Source: an uncultured Clostridia bacterium
Lineage (GTDB): Bacteria > Bacillota > Clostridia > Christensenellales > Borkfalkiaceae
Reading direction: 5' to 3'
Length of the DNA: 64,000 bases
Assembly: GCA_944363645.1 (NCBI GenBank)
Contig: CALVUR010000007.1
Coordinates: 30,015-94,014, forward strand
How positions within the stretch are numbered: position 1 is the first letter of the stretch; every line of letters begins with the position of its first letter. Position numbers and translations under genes: made by a program. The notes beneath the pieces are model-generated. The model was given only the letters and a program-made list of their open reading frames with translations, made no database searches and was not told the origin of the DNA. Positions 1-8,514 of the stretch are shown piece after piece.

Positions 1-1
1 T

Positions 2-1180
2 GTCGATTGGGTACCAGCACACTTCCCCAAAGACGGCTACGGCTTGTACGAATTTGACGGAACATATCTATACGAAGACAAAAACCCACTCCGCCGTGAG
101 CATAAAGATTGGGGCACAAGAATTTTCGACTTTGGCAAAACCGAAGTCCAATCATTCCTTGTATCTTCAGCAATGTTCATGTTCGATAAATACCATATCG
201 ACGGTTTAAGGGTAGACGCCGTTGCTGCAATGCTTTACTTAGATTACGGCAGACAAGACGGCGAATGGGCAAGAAACAACTTTGGTGGCAACATAAATTT
301 AGAAGCCGTTGCATTCTTGCAAAAATTTAATATGGCTGTAAGAAACGCATATCCTTACGCACTCACCGTTGCAGAAGAATCTACCGCATATCCAAAGGTT
401 ACGTGGTCGTTAGATGTTGGTGGTCTCGGCTTTACACACAAGTGGAACATGGGCTGGATGAACGACGTTTTAAGTTACATGAAAACAGACCCCATGTATA
501 GGTATTACCACCACAACGAACTCACTTTCTCGATGATGTACGCATATTCCGAAAACTACATTTTGCCCATTTCTCATGACGAAGTAGTTTACGGCAAAGG
601 CTCACTTATCAATAAAATGCCCGGCAGTTATGTTGATAAATTTGGCGGTGTAAGGGCGTTTATGGGCTACATGATGTCCCACCCCGGCAAAAAGTTGATG
701 TTCATGGGACAAGAAATCGGTCAGTTCGCAGAATGGGATTATAGGAAAGGTTTAGATTACTTCCTTGTTGAAGAATACGATGCCCACAAAAAGATGCAAC
801 TATTTTTCAAGGACTTAAACAACTTCTATAAACAACACGACGCACTTTATTCAATAGATACAAATTGGAACGGTTTTGAATGGCTCGTTCCTGACGACTC
901 ACAAAACAACGTTGTCGCTTATGAAAGAAAGGGGTATAGCGGTGAAGTTTTACTTTGCGTTATCAACTTCTCAGGTATCTCACATTACGATTACCGCATC
1001 GGCGTAAACGGCAACAGATACAAACTTGCTTTCTTGTCGGACGATGAAAGATACGGCGGTTACAACAAGTTTGGCGATTGGGTATTTACCGCAGAATCTA
1101 TCCACGCCCACGGCAGAAACAAGTCAATCAGGGTAAACTTAGCGCCATTATCATTTATGTATCTTATCAAAGAAAACTAA
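2..1180 (+). CDS. glgB: 1,4-alpha-glucan branching enzyme (5' end outside window)
   Basis: This enzyme makes alpha-1,6 branches in glycogen in the cytoplasm. The reading frame is open from base 2 (VDWVPAHFPKDGYGLYEFDG), so only the C-terminal part of the GH13 catalytic barrel and the beta-sandwich are present. The GH13 catalytic triad is visible: the nucleophile Asp in GLRVDAV, the acid Glu in TVAEES and the transition-state Asp in ISHDEVV. WDYRKGLDYFLVEE and the C-terminal strand-rich segment fit GH13 branching enzymes. It is the first of the glgB-glgC-glgD-glgA series. A pair of inverted repeat copies follows the stop and probably terminates it. Confidence 0.95.
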   Translation, partial: VDWVPAHFPKDGYGLYEFDGTYLYEDKNPLRREHKDWGTRIFDFGKTEVQSFLVSSAMFMFDKYHIDGLRVDAVAAMLYLDYGRQDGEWARNNFGGNINLEAVAFLQKFNMAVRNAYPYALTVAEESTAYPKVTWSLDVGGLGFTHKWNMGWMNDVLSYMKTDPMYRYYHHNELTFSMMYAYSENYILPISHDEVVYGKGSLINKMPGSYVDKFGGVRAFMGYMMSHPGKKLMFMGQEIGQFAEWDYRKGLDYFLVEEYDAHKKMQLFFKDLNNFYKQHDALYSIDTNWNGFEWLVPDDSQNNVVAYERKGYSGEVLLCVINFSGISHYDYRIGVNGNRYKLAFLSDDERYGGYNKFGDWVFTAESIHAHGRNKSIRVNLAPLSFMYLIKEN

Positions 1181-1213
1181 AGTTTAAAAGGTAAGGTTTT
1201 CTAAAAATAAAAA

Positions 1214-1244
1214 GGCAAAAATCGGTCTATAAGCCCGTTATCGC
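1214..1244 (-). repeat. Dispersed repeat copy 1 (minus orientation)
   Basis: Reads on the minus strand as the core GCGATAACGGGCTTATAG followed by ACCGATTTTTGCC. Its bases 1229-1239 pair perfectly (11 bp) with a second partial core at 1262-1272, so the glgB-glgC gap holds an inverted pair of copies. Confidence 0.85.
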
Positions 1245-1272
1245 AATATTTTTGGTTAAAAAACGGGCTTAT
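1229..1272. terminator. Stem-loop from two inverted repeat cores after glgB
   Basis: ATAAGCCCGTT (1229-1239) and AACGGGCTTAT (1262-1272) make an 11-bp perfect stem with a 22-base loop, shortly after the glgB stop. There is no clean T-tract on the plus strand, so termination is inferred from position and symmetry. Confidence 0.45.
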
Positions 1273-1327
1273 GTTACTAAAATAATTTAACTTAAAAGTG
1301 TTAAAAACACTAAATCAAATGACAAAA

Positions 1328-1341
1328 TTGACTTTAGTCAA
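1328..1341. promoter_or_regulatory. TTGACT-TT-AGTCAA palindrome upstream of glgC
   Basis: A perfect 6-bp inverted repeat with a TT centre lies 54 bases before the glgC start. It could be an operator, or a -35 box (TTGACT) with chance symmetry. A very similar palindrome lies at 52254-52271. Confidence 0.3.
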
Positions 1342-1394
1342 AAAAAATAAAGTCAAAAAAATAAAACAAGGCAAATATATTTAGGGAGGAATAT

Positions 1395-2588
1395 ATGGCA
1401 ATTAAAAAAGAATGTGTAACAATGCTTCTTGCCGGTGGGCAAGGTAGCAGACTATACGCACTGACCAGCAGGGTGGCAAAACCAGCAGTTACATTTGGTG
1501 GCAAGTACAAAATCATCGACTTTCCACTTTCAAACTGCGTAAATTCCGATTTGGATACGGTTGGCGTTTTAACCCAATATCAACCGTTATTACTCAACGA
1601 TTACATAGGTAACGGTCAACCGTGGGACCTTGATAGGTCTTTTGGCGGTGTTCATATTCTATCGCCATACCAAGCAAAAAAAGGTAGTGATTGGTTTAAA
1701 GGCACGGCAAACGCAATTTACCAAAACATAACCTTTATTAAGCAATACAACCCCGACTATGTACTCATTTTGTCGGGCGACCACATCTATAAAATGAACT
1801 ATGCCGCAATGCTTCAATACCACAAACAGCACGAAGCCGATTGCACAATCGCCGCAATCGAAGTTCCTATTGAAGAAGCATCTCGTTTTGGTATTTTAAA
1901 TACCAATAAAGACGGCAGTATTTACGAATTTGAAGAAAAACCAAAAAATCCAAAGTCAAATTTGGCATCAATGGGTATTTACATTTTCACAGCATCAAAA
2001 CTTTACGAATATTTGGAAGCAGATGCTAAAAAGGAAGAAACATCAAATGACTTCGGTAAAGATGTTATTCCTGAAATGTTACGCAATAAAGAAAAGATGT
2101 TTGCATATAAGTTTGAAGGCTATTGGAAGGATGTTGGTACAATCGATTCACTTTTCGATGCCAATATGGACCTTCTTGGCGACATGCCCAACTTCGACTT
2201 AAAAGACAGCGACTGGCGTATCCATTCAAGAAACCCAATCGCACCACCACACTATGTGGGCGAAACAGGTGTTGTTAAAAACAGCATCATATCTTTGGGT
2301 GGCGAAATTTACGGCACCGTTGAAAACTCTGTTTTATCTGACCATGTAACCATTAAGGCAGGGGCAGTTGTTAAAAACAGCGTACTTTTCTCTGGCGTAA
2401 CCATTTGTGAAAACGCCGTTGTTGAAAACGCCATTATTGATGAAGGCGTTATCGTTGGCGAAGGCGCAGTAGTTGGCGCAAAACCAAAAGCAAAAGAAAA
2501 ACGTAAAATCGCCGTTATCGGCAGAGGTTACGAAGTTAAAGCAAAGGGCGTGGTCGAACCCGGTGAGATTGTTGAAGACAAAGACTAA
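1395..2588 (+). CDS. glgC: Glucose-1-phosphate adenylyltransferase
   Basis: Makes ADP-glucose from ATP and glucose-1-phosphate, the committed step of glycogen synthesis. The nucleotidyltransferase signature [14 protein letters not shown] is near residue 11, followed by [24 protein letters not shown] and [11 protein letters not shown]. The C-terminal third has the hexapeptide-like left-handed beta-helix (residues about 295-370), which carries oligomerisation and allostery in this family. The start is clear: GGGAGG at 1384-1389 precedes ATG. It sits 43 bases before glgD, which fits the GlgC/GlgD heteromer of Firmicutes. Its 397 residues are normal for the family. Confidence 0.97.
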   Translation: MAIKKECVTMLLAGGQGSRLYALTSRVAKPAVTFGGKYKIIDFPLSNCVNSDLDTVGVLTQYQPLLLNDYIGNGQPWDLDRSFGGVHILSPYQAKKGSDWFKGTANAIYQNITFIKQYNPDYVLILSGDHIYKMNYAAMLQYHKQHEADCTIAAIEVPIEEASRFGILNTNKDGSIYEFEEKPKNPKSNLASMGIYIFTASKLYEYLEADAKKEETSNDFGKDVIPEMLRNKEKMFAYKFEGYWKDVGTIDSLFDANMDLLGDMPNFDLKDSDWRIHSRNPIAPPHYVGETGVVKNSIISLGGEIYGTVENSVLSDHVTIKAGAVVKNSVLFSGVTICENAVVENAIIDEGVIVGEGAVVGAKPKAKEKRKIAVIGRGYEVKAKGVVEPGEIVEDKD

Positions 2589-2631
2589 TCTTCAAATTTA
2601 ATTCTTACCAAAAATTCAGGGGGTTTAACTT

Positions 2632-3744
2632 ATGAACGCTTTAGGCATTATCTTTTCAAACATTCACGACAACAACGTACCGGAACTTACCATGAACAGA
2701 ACTATCGGCGCAATTCCATTCGCTGGTAGGTATCGTTTAATCGACTTTACGTTGTCAAGCATGGTAAACTCAGGCATTACCCACGTTGGTTGTATTACAA
2801 AAAGAAATTATAGGTCCTTAATCGACCACGTTGGTAGTGGTAAAGAATGGGACTTAGCAAGAAAAAACGGCGGGTTTGTACTTTTACCACCATTTGGCGA
2901 AAAGGATGCAAACTCACTTTACTCAACAAGGCTCGAAGCCTTAAAGACCGTACTCGGCTTTATCAACAGATGTACCGAAACTTATGTTGTTTTGTCCGAT
3001 ACAAACTCTGTTTATAACATCGATTTTAATCAAATGTTGCAATTCCACGTCGACTCTCAAGCGGCAATCACTATGCTCTATGTCGAAAAGGATATGAAGG
3101 ATATCTCTGGCAGAAACAACGTAATGCTTAAAATCGACAGCGACAGCAATATTAAAGAAATCACCGTTGACCCAAAGGTTGATGGCAAGGTAAATATTTA
3201 CGGCAACATTACCATTATGCGTAAAGATTTGCTTGTTTCACTCGTAAGCGATGCTATCGCACACGGCGTACAACATTTGGTTGAAGAAACAATCGGTCAA
3301 CACCTTAACGCAATGAAGGTTGTCGGCTATAAACACAACGGTTATTTTGAAGAAATCTCATCACTTCAACGCTTCTACAATGTCAACTTGGCACTTTTAG
3401 ATAAGGATACAAGGGATAGTTTGTTTGGCGTTGCCGAAGTTTACACAAAGATAAAAGATTCCGCTCCAACCGAATACGGCGAAAACGCAGTTGTTAAAAA
3501 CTCACTCGTATCCGATGGTTGTATTATCGAAGGCGAAGTTTATAATTCCATCATTTTCCGTGGCGTAAAAGTTGGTCGTGGCGCAGTTGTAAGAGATTCA
3601 ATTTTGATGAAAAACACTTCAATCGGCGACTATGCAAGCGTAACTTCTGTTATTACGGATAAAAACGTAAATATAAGGGATAGACGTGTTTTGGCTGGTT
3701 GTAAGGAATTACCTTTCTATTTAAGAAAAGACCTAACAGTTTAA
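2632..3744 (+). CDS. glgD: Glucose-1-phosphate adenylyltransferase regulatory subunit
   Basis: Paralogue of GlgC that lacks the pyrophosphorylase signature: where GlgC has LAGGQGSRL, this protein reads GIIFSNIHDNN. This is the hallmark of GlgD, a non-catalytic subunit that raises GlgC activity in Bacillota. The fold is otherwise kept (FAGRYRLIDFTLSSMVNSGI, a nucleotidyltransferase domain and a C-terminal beta-helix with VVKNSLVSDGC). A strong AGGGGG ribosome site precedes the ATG. At 370 residues it is typical. It is probably cotranscribed with glgC; a dispersed repeat copy separates it from glgA. Confidence 0.95.
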   Translation: MNALGIIFSNIHDNNVPELTMNRTIGAIPFAGRYRLIDFTLSSMVNSGITHVGCITKRNYRSLIDHVGSGKEWDLARKNGGFVLLPPFGEKDANSLYSTRLEALKTVLGFINRCTETYVVLSDTNSVYNIDFNQMLQFHVDSQAAITMLYVEKDMKDISGRNNVMLKIDSDSNIKEITVDPKVDGKVNIYGNITIMRKDLLVSLVSDAIAHGVQHLVEETIGQHLNAMKVVGYKHNGYFEEISSLQRFYNVNLALLDKDTRDSLFGVAEVYTKIKDSAPTEYGENAVVKNSLVSDGCIIEGEVYNSIIFRGVKVGRGAVVRDSILMKNTSIGDYASVTSVITDKNVNIRDRRVLAGCKELPFYLRKDLTV

Positions 3745-3765
3745 TTTTTAAAGTCATAAATTGAT

Positions 3766-3794
3766 AAAAAGTGGGGCTATAAGCCCGTTATCGC
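3766..3794 (-). repeat. Dispersed repeat copy 2
   Basis: AAAAAGTGGGGCTATAAGCC followed by CGTTATCGC, between glgD and glgA and just before the glgA ribosome site. The inner stem GGGCT/AGCCC with a 3-base loop is intact. Confidence 0.9.
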
Positions 3795-3812
3795 ATAAAA
3801 AAGGAGATTATA

Positions 3813-5441
3813 ATGAGCGAGGCTAAAGAAGCAAAAGCAAAAACCGCTACTAAAAAAACAACAAAAACCACTGCAACAAAAACAGATGCAGTCAAAAAAG
3901 TAGCAAAAACTCAAACCAAAAAGACTACTAAAAAAGTAGAAGAAACTAAAACTGAACAAAAGGCAAAAACTCGCAAAAAACTTGAGCCTGTTGCAGTTAC
4001 TGTGGAAAAAAAACCATCAATTTTATTTGTTGGCTCTGAAGCAACGCCATTTATCAAAACGGGTGGCTTAGCCGATGTATTAGGTTCACTTCCCATTTCC
4101 CTTGCCGAAGACAATACTTTAGATGTAAGGGTAATTTTGCCACTTTACGGCACAATGGAAGAAGGCTATAAAACCCACTTGACATATGTTACAAACTTCA
4201 ACGTTCCCGTTGGCTGGCGTAACCAATACTGTGGCTTATTCTACTATAAGCACAAAAACGTAACTTTCTACTTTATCGATAATGAATACTACTTTAAGCG
4301 TGAAAACCTTTACGGCTTTTTCGATGACGGCGAAAGATTTGCATTTTTCTCACGTGCGGTGTTAGAAGTCATGGCACATTTAGATTACTATCCAAACGTA
4401 ATGCACTGTCATGATTGGCAGTCTGCGCTTGCCGTAATCTACTTGAAAACGATTTATAAAGATAGACCTGCTTACCAACAAATTCGTTCAATGTTCACAA
4501 TTCACAACATTGAATATCAAGGCAGATACTCTCATGACGAAATCGGTGAATTATTCGGGCTTGACTCAATCTACATCCCTGCACTTGACTACAATTACGA
4601 CTTAAACCTTATGAAGGGCGCTCTCGTTTTTGCCGACCAAGTTACAACCGTTTCAGCAACTTACGCAAAAGAAATTTTGACAAGCGATTATGCTTGTGGG
4701 CTTCAATACGCCGTAAACGATGCTAAAAACAAACTTACAGGCATCACAAACGGTATCGATGTTAAGACCTTTAACCCACAACTTGATCCCGTTTTAATCA
4801 AAAATTACTCGGCAGACGACTTGTCAGGCAAACTCGAATGCAAAAAGAATTTGCAAAATCTTCTCAACCTCCCGGAACGTGAAGATGTACCCGTTATCGC
4901 AATGATTTCAAGGCTCGTAAACCACAAGGGGCTTGACTTAGTAAGGCAAGTTTTAGATAAAATTTTGGCTCACGATGTTCAGGTTGTAATTTTAGGTAAG
5001 GGCGACAGAGAGTACGAAAATTACTTTAAGTATATGTCAGAGGTTTACAGCGACAAGATGAGGGCAATAATTGCTTATAACAAGGACTTGTCATCAAAAA
5101 TTTACGCTGGCGCAGACCTATTCTTAATGCCTTCTCGTTCAGAACCTTGCGGTTTGTCGCAGATGATCGCCGCACGCTATGGCGCAGTTCCTATCGTAAG
5201 AAGAACAGGCGGTTTGCGTGATACCATTACGCCATTCAACACTACACGTCAGGGCGGAAACGGTTTTGCATTTGACCTATACGATGCTCAAGGTATGCTT
5301 GTTGTTATTGAAGACGCAATCAATACCTTTAAGGATAAACCGGTATTTAACGCAATCGTAAAAGAAGCAATGACAACCGATTTTAGTTGGAAAAAATCAG
5401 CAAAAGAATACGAACAACTTTACTTAAAACTCATTCATTGA
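3813..5441 (+). CDS. glgA: Glycogen synthase (ADP-glucose type) with Lys/Thr-rich N-terminal extension
   Basis: GT5 glycosyltransferase that elongates glycogen from ADP-glucose. The ADP-glucose motif KTGGLADVLGSLP is at residues 82-94, whereas the family normally has it near residue 15. The catalytic SRSEPCGLSQM motif is near the C-terminus. The first about 66 residues are a low-complexity Lys/Thr/Ala stretch without hydrophobic segments, resembling histone-H1-like tails. The start is supported by AAGGAG 11 bases upstream of ATG, so the tail looks genuinely translated, though an internal start cannot be excluded. Followed by a 479-base gap before glgP. Confidence 0.95.
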   Translation: MSEAKEAKAKTATKKTTKTTATKTDAVKKVAKTQTKKTTKKVEETKTEQKAKTRKKLEPVAVTVEKKPSILFVGSEATPFIKTGGLADVLGSLPISLAEDNTLDVRVILPLYGTMEEGYKTHLTYVTNFNVPVGWRNQYCGLFYYKHKNVTFYFIDNEYYFKRENLYGFFDDGERFAFFSRAVLEVMAHLDYYPNVMHCHDWQSALAVIYLKTIYKDRPAYQQIRSMFTIHNIEYQGRYSHDEIGELFGLDSIYIPALDYNYDLNLMKGALVFADQVTTVSATYAKEILTSDYACGLQYAVNDAKNKLTGITNGIDVKTFNPQLDPVLIKNYSADDLSGKLECKKNLQNLLNLPEREDVPVIAMISRLVNHKGLDLVRQVLDKILAHDVQVVILGKGDREYENYFKYMSEVYSDKMRAIIAYNKDLSSKIYAGADLFLMPSRSEPCGLSQMIAARYGAVPIVRRTGGLRDTITPFNTTRQGGNGFAFDLYDAQGMLVVIEDAINTFKDKPVFNAIVKEAMTTDFSWKKSAKEYEQLYLKLIH

Positions 5442-5480
5442 TTTAATTTGATAAAGTTTTAAAGTAAGTTTTATGGCAAT

Positions 5481-5513
5481 TTGGCAAGGCGGATATTAAA
5501 TACACCTTGCCAA
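5481..5513. terminator. Stem-loop after glgA
   Basis: TTGGCAAGG (5481-5489) and CCTTGCCAA (5505-5513) form a 9-bp perfect stem with a 15-base loop, 40 bases after the glgA stop. A T-run is missing, so it could stabilise the mRNA rather than end it. Confidence 0.45.
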
Positions 5514-5524
5514 ACGCTTAAATG

Positions 5525-5634
5525 GGGATAAATTTTTGTGTTTGCGAAGTTTAAAACATGCATTTTTCCGCATAACATCGCGTAAAATAAAAATCTAAAC
5601 TTCACAAAGCCTAAAATTTAACAAAAATTATCCC
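5525..5634. other. Long structured inverted-repeat element between glgA and glgP
   Basis: Two nested arms pair over about 110 bases: GGGATAAATTTTTGT (5525-5539) with ACAAAAATTATCCC (5621-5634), and TTTGCGAAGTTTA (5541-5553) with TAAACTTCACAAA (5596-5608). A smaller ATGC/GCAT stem lies in the centre. This fills much of the 479-base gap. It could be a small RNA, an mRNA-stability element or a decayed mobile palindrome. No known riboswitch class is recognised. Confidence 0.4.
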
Positions 5635-5868
5635 AAAAAGTTAAAAAATTTAGTGGCATTATTTTGAAAAAGGCAAAAACAAAAAAATAGAAGTTATTAA
5701 AAATCAAGATTTAATGCTAAAAAATACAGATTTCACTCAAAAAAAGTCTTAAAAAGCAAAAAATTGCTAAATATCTGCAAAGTGGATAAATTATTTGTGA
5801 TATTTTTGGTGAAAAATCAAAAAAAGTCGGGCTAAATGATAGCAAAAAATATAAAAATATGTTAAATT

Positions 5869-5886
5869 TATATGGTCCGCCATATA
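5869..5886. promoter_or_regulatory. Possible operator upstream of glgP
   Basis: TATATGG-TCCG-CCATATA is a perfect 7-bp inverted repeat located 35 bases before the glgP start, where a promoter would lie. A truncated dispersed-repeat remnant (AAAAAGTCGGGCTA, 5821-5834) lies just upstream. The regulator is unknown. Confidence 0.35.
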
Positions 5887-5920
5887 TTGTGGATAATATT
5901 TATTATTAGGAATTATTTTT

Positions 5921-8359
5921 ATGAGCAACATTACCGCTAAACAGATGAAAGAATTGATAATAAATAAACTTAACAGATTTTTCGGCGTTGAAGTAGGCGA
6001 ATGTTCAAAGGACACTTTATATAAAGCAGTCATTTTGACAATTAGGGATATTCTCACCGAAAAACGTAACGCTTACCATGAAGTTACCAAGAAGAATAAA
6101 TCTAAAAAAGTATATTATCTCTGCATGGAATTCTTACTCGGCAGATCTTTAAAAAACAACGTTTACAACTTAAACTTGGGCGATTGTTTACAAGAAGCGT
6201 TAAAAAGTTTTAATGTTACTCTTGACGATTTGTACGAAATGGAACCTGATGCTGGTTTAGGCAATGGTGGTTTAGGCAGACTTGCCGCTTGCTATATGGA
6301 CGGTTTGGCAACACAAAACTATCCTGCATATGGCTTTTCAATTCGTTATGAATACGGTCTATTTAAACAAAAACTTGTTGATGGCTGGCAATTAGAATTA
6401 CCTGACGAATGGCTTCCCGGTGGCGAAGTATGGCTCAGCCGTCGCTACGACAAGTCTTTTAAGGTAAGATTTGATGGTAGGGTTGAAGAAGAATGGACTG
6501 ATAAGGGCATTAAAATCAACCACGTCGACTATGACGAAATCGAAGCCGTACCTTACGACATGATGATTTCTGGTAAAGATAGTGAAGCCGTTTCAGTTTT
6601 AAGGCTTTGGGCTGCACGTTCAACAAAATCTTTCGATATGCACTTATTCTCACAAGGCGAATATATGCGTTGTATGAAAGAAAACAACGAAGCAGAACTT
6701 ATCACTAAGGTTTTATACCCATCAGACAACCACTTTGAAGGTAAGGCTTTAAGGTTAAAACAACAATATTTGTTAGTTTCTGCATCATTACAAAACATTT
6801 TGCAGGACCACTATACTCGTTATAAAACATTTGACAATTTGCCCGAAAAGGTTGCAATTCACTTAAACGATACCCACCCAGCACTTTCCGTTCCAGAACT
6901 TATGAGATTACTCATGGACGAACACGGCTATTCATGGGAAAAGGCTTGGGATATCACAATTAACACCATCGCTTACACAAACCACACTGTCCTTCCCGAA
7001 GCGTTAGAGGTTTGGAACGAAGATTTAATTGAAAGAAGATTGCCACGTATTTACGGCATTATTAAAGAAATCAACCGCCGTTATTGCGAACAACTTTGGA
7101 CAAAATATCCGGGCGATTGGGCAAAGATTGAAAGGATGTCAGTTATGTCTTACGGCAAGGTTAAAATGGCAAACCTTTCAGTTGTTGGCTCACACAAAGT
7201 AAACGGCGTTTCTGCACTTCACAGTGATATTATTAAGGAAAGCATCTTCAAAGACTTCTATCTTGATACCCCTGAAAAGTTTACAAACGTAACAAACGGT
7301 ATCGCTCACAGAAGATGGCTTTGCCAATCAAACCCAGAACTATCAGCACTTATTACCGAATGTATCGGTGATGGCTTTGTTCATGACGCAGCAAAACTTA
7401 TCGAATTTAAAAAGTTTGCTGACGATAAACAAGTTTTGGCTAAGTTAGAAGCAATCAAAAAGGTTAAAAAAGAACAACTTGCTAAAATGATTGCTGAAAG
7501 AAACGGTATTTTGGTTGATACAAATTCCATGTTTGACGTTCAAGCAAAACGTATGCACGAATATAAACGTCAACTTTTAAATGTAATGTACATCATTCAC
7601 ATTTACGAGGAATTAAAGGCTAAACCCGATAAAGAAATGATTCCAAAGACATTCATTTTTGGCGCAAAAGCCGCACCAGGGTACTACATGGCTAAACAAA
7701 TCATTAAGTTGATTTACTGCTTGGCCGACGATATCAACAACAACCCCAATCCAAAGATCAGGGAAAAATTAAAAGTAATCTATATGGAAGATTACTCTGT
7801 TACAATCGCTGAAAGGTTAATGCCCGCAACCGAACTTTCTGAACAAATCTCGCTTGCCGGTAAAGAAGCAAGTGGTACAGGTAACATGAAGTTCATGATA
7901 AACGGTGCTTTAACTGTTGGCACTGAAGACGGCGCAAACGTTGAAATGCACCAACTTGTTGGCGACGATAACATCTTCATTTTCGGCTTACAAGCAAAAG
8001 AAGTTGAAAGATTGTGGGCAGACGGTTATGACGCACTTTCATATTATAATAATAACCAAAAAATCAACCGCATCATCAACGCTTTAAGAAAAGGTTACTC
8101 TGGTGTAAGTTTCGATATGTTCGCTCAATATCTTACAACAGGTTCACCAATCGCCGACCCATATATGTGTTTGGCAGACTTCGCTTCATATCACGAAATC
8201 AAAGAAAAGATTGACAAAGAATATGTAAACAAACAATCATGGTACAAAAAATCTTTAATCAACATTGCAAACGCAGGCTTCTTTGCTGCTGACCGTGCTA
8301 TTCGTGAATACGCTGACGAAATCTGGAACTTAAAACAAGTTACAAGCACAAAAAAATAA
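5921..8359 (+). CDS. glgP: Glycogen/maltodextrin phosphorylase
   Basis: GT35 enzyme that releases glucose-1-phosphate from alpha-1,4-glucans using pyridoxal phosphate. The N-terminal region has YYLCMEFLLGRSLKNN and EPDAGLGNGGLGRLAACYMD. The PLP-binding lysine lies in GTGNMKFMINGALTVGTEDG near residue 660. Its 812 residues match the bacterial family. TTAGGAA at 5907-5912 precedes the ATG. Its position beside the synthesis genes shows that storage and mobilisation are encoded together, but the long upstream gap with its own candidate operator suggests separate transcription from glgA. Confidence 0.97.
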   Translation: MSNITAKQMKELIINKLNRFFGVEVGECSKDTLYKAVILTIRDILTEKRNAYHEVTKKNKSKKVYYLCMEFLLGRSLKNNVYNLNLGDCLQEALKSFNVTLDDLYEMEPDAGLGNGGLGRLAACYMDGLATQNYPAYGFSIRYEYGLFKQKLVDGWQLELPDEWLPGGEVWLSRRYDKSFKVRFDGRVEEEWTDKGIKINHVDYDEIEAVPYDMMISGKDSEAVSVLRLWAARSTKSFDMHLFSQGEYMRCMKENNEAELITKVLYPSDNHFEGKALRLKQQYLLVSASLQNILQDHYTRYKTFDNLPEKVAIHLNDTHPALSVPELMRLLMDEHGYSWEKAWDITINTIAYTNHTVLPEALEVWNEDLIERRLPRIYGIIKEINRRYCEQLWTKYPGDWAKIERMSVMSYGKVKMANLSVVGSHKVNGVSALHSDIIKESIFKDFYLDTPEKFTNVTNGIAHRRWLCQSNPELSALITECIGDGFVHDAAKLIEFKKFADDKQVLAKLEAIKKVKKEQLAKMIAERNGILVDTNSMFDVQAKRMHEYKRQLLNVMYIIHIYEELKAKPDKEMIPKTFIFGAKAAPGYYMAKQIIKLIYCLADDINNNPNPKIREKLKVIYMEDYSVTIAERLMPATELSEQISLAGKEASGTGNMKFMINGALTVGTEDGANVEMHQLVGDDNIFIFGLQAKEVERLWADGYDALSYYNNNQKINRIINALRKGYSGVSFDMFAQYLTTGSPIADPYMCLADFASYHEIKEKIDKEYVNKQSWYKKSLINIANAGFFAADRAIREYADEIWNLKQVTSTKK

Positions 8360-8387
8360 CGATAATCGACCTATAGCCCCACTTTTT
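8360..8387 (+). repeat. Dispersed repeat copy 3 (diverged core)
   Basis: CGATAATCGACCTATAGCCC followed by CACTTTTT, directly after the glgP stop. The core differs at about three positions from consensus but both flanks are kept. Confidence 0.75.
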
Positions 8388-8450
8388 ATAAATTTGGGTG
8401 GGGCTTATGGGTAAATGTTGTGAAATATTTACAAAAGTTAAAAAATGGCT

Positions 8451-8480
8451 AATAACAGGCTTATAGGCGGACTTTTTGCC
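8451..8480 (+). repeat. Dispersed repeat copy 4 (GCGGAC subtype)
   Basis: AATAACAGGCTTATAGGCGG followed by ACTTTTTGCC, preceded by AAAAATGGC. Belongs to the subtype whose right flank is GCGGACTTTTT, which lacks the short inner palindrome. It abuts the GH13 gene start. Confidence 0.85.
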
Positions 8481-8514
8481 TAAAACCTCACTTGTATTAC
8501 AGAAATTTAAAAAG

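Noticed and set aside
4885..4905. CCCGTTATCGC inside glgA matching part of the repeat core
   Set aside because: The neighbouring ATAAG half is missing and the encoded VPVIAMISRL is the normal glycogen synthase sequence.
5442..5920. Known riboswitch before glgP
   Set aside because: The inverted repeats do not match the conserved cores of any riboswitch class I can recall.
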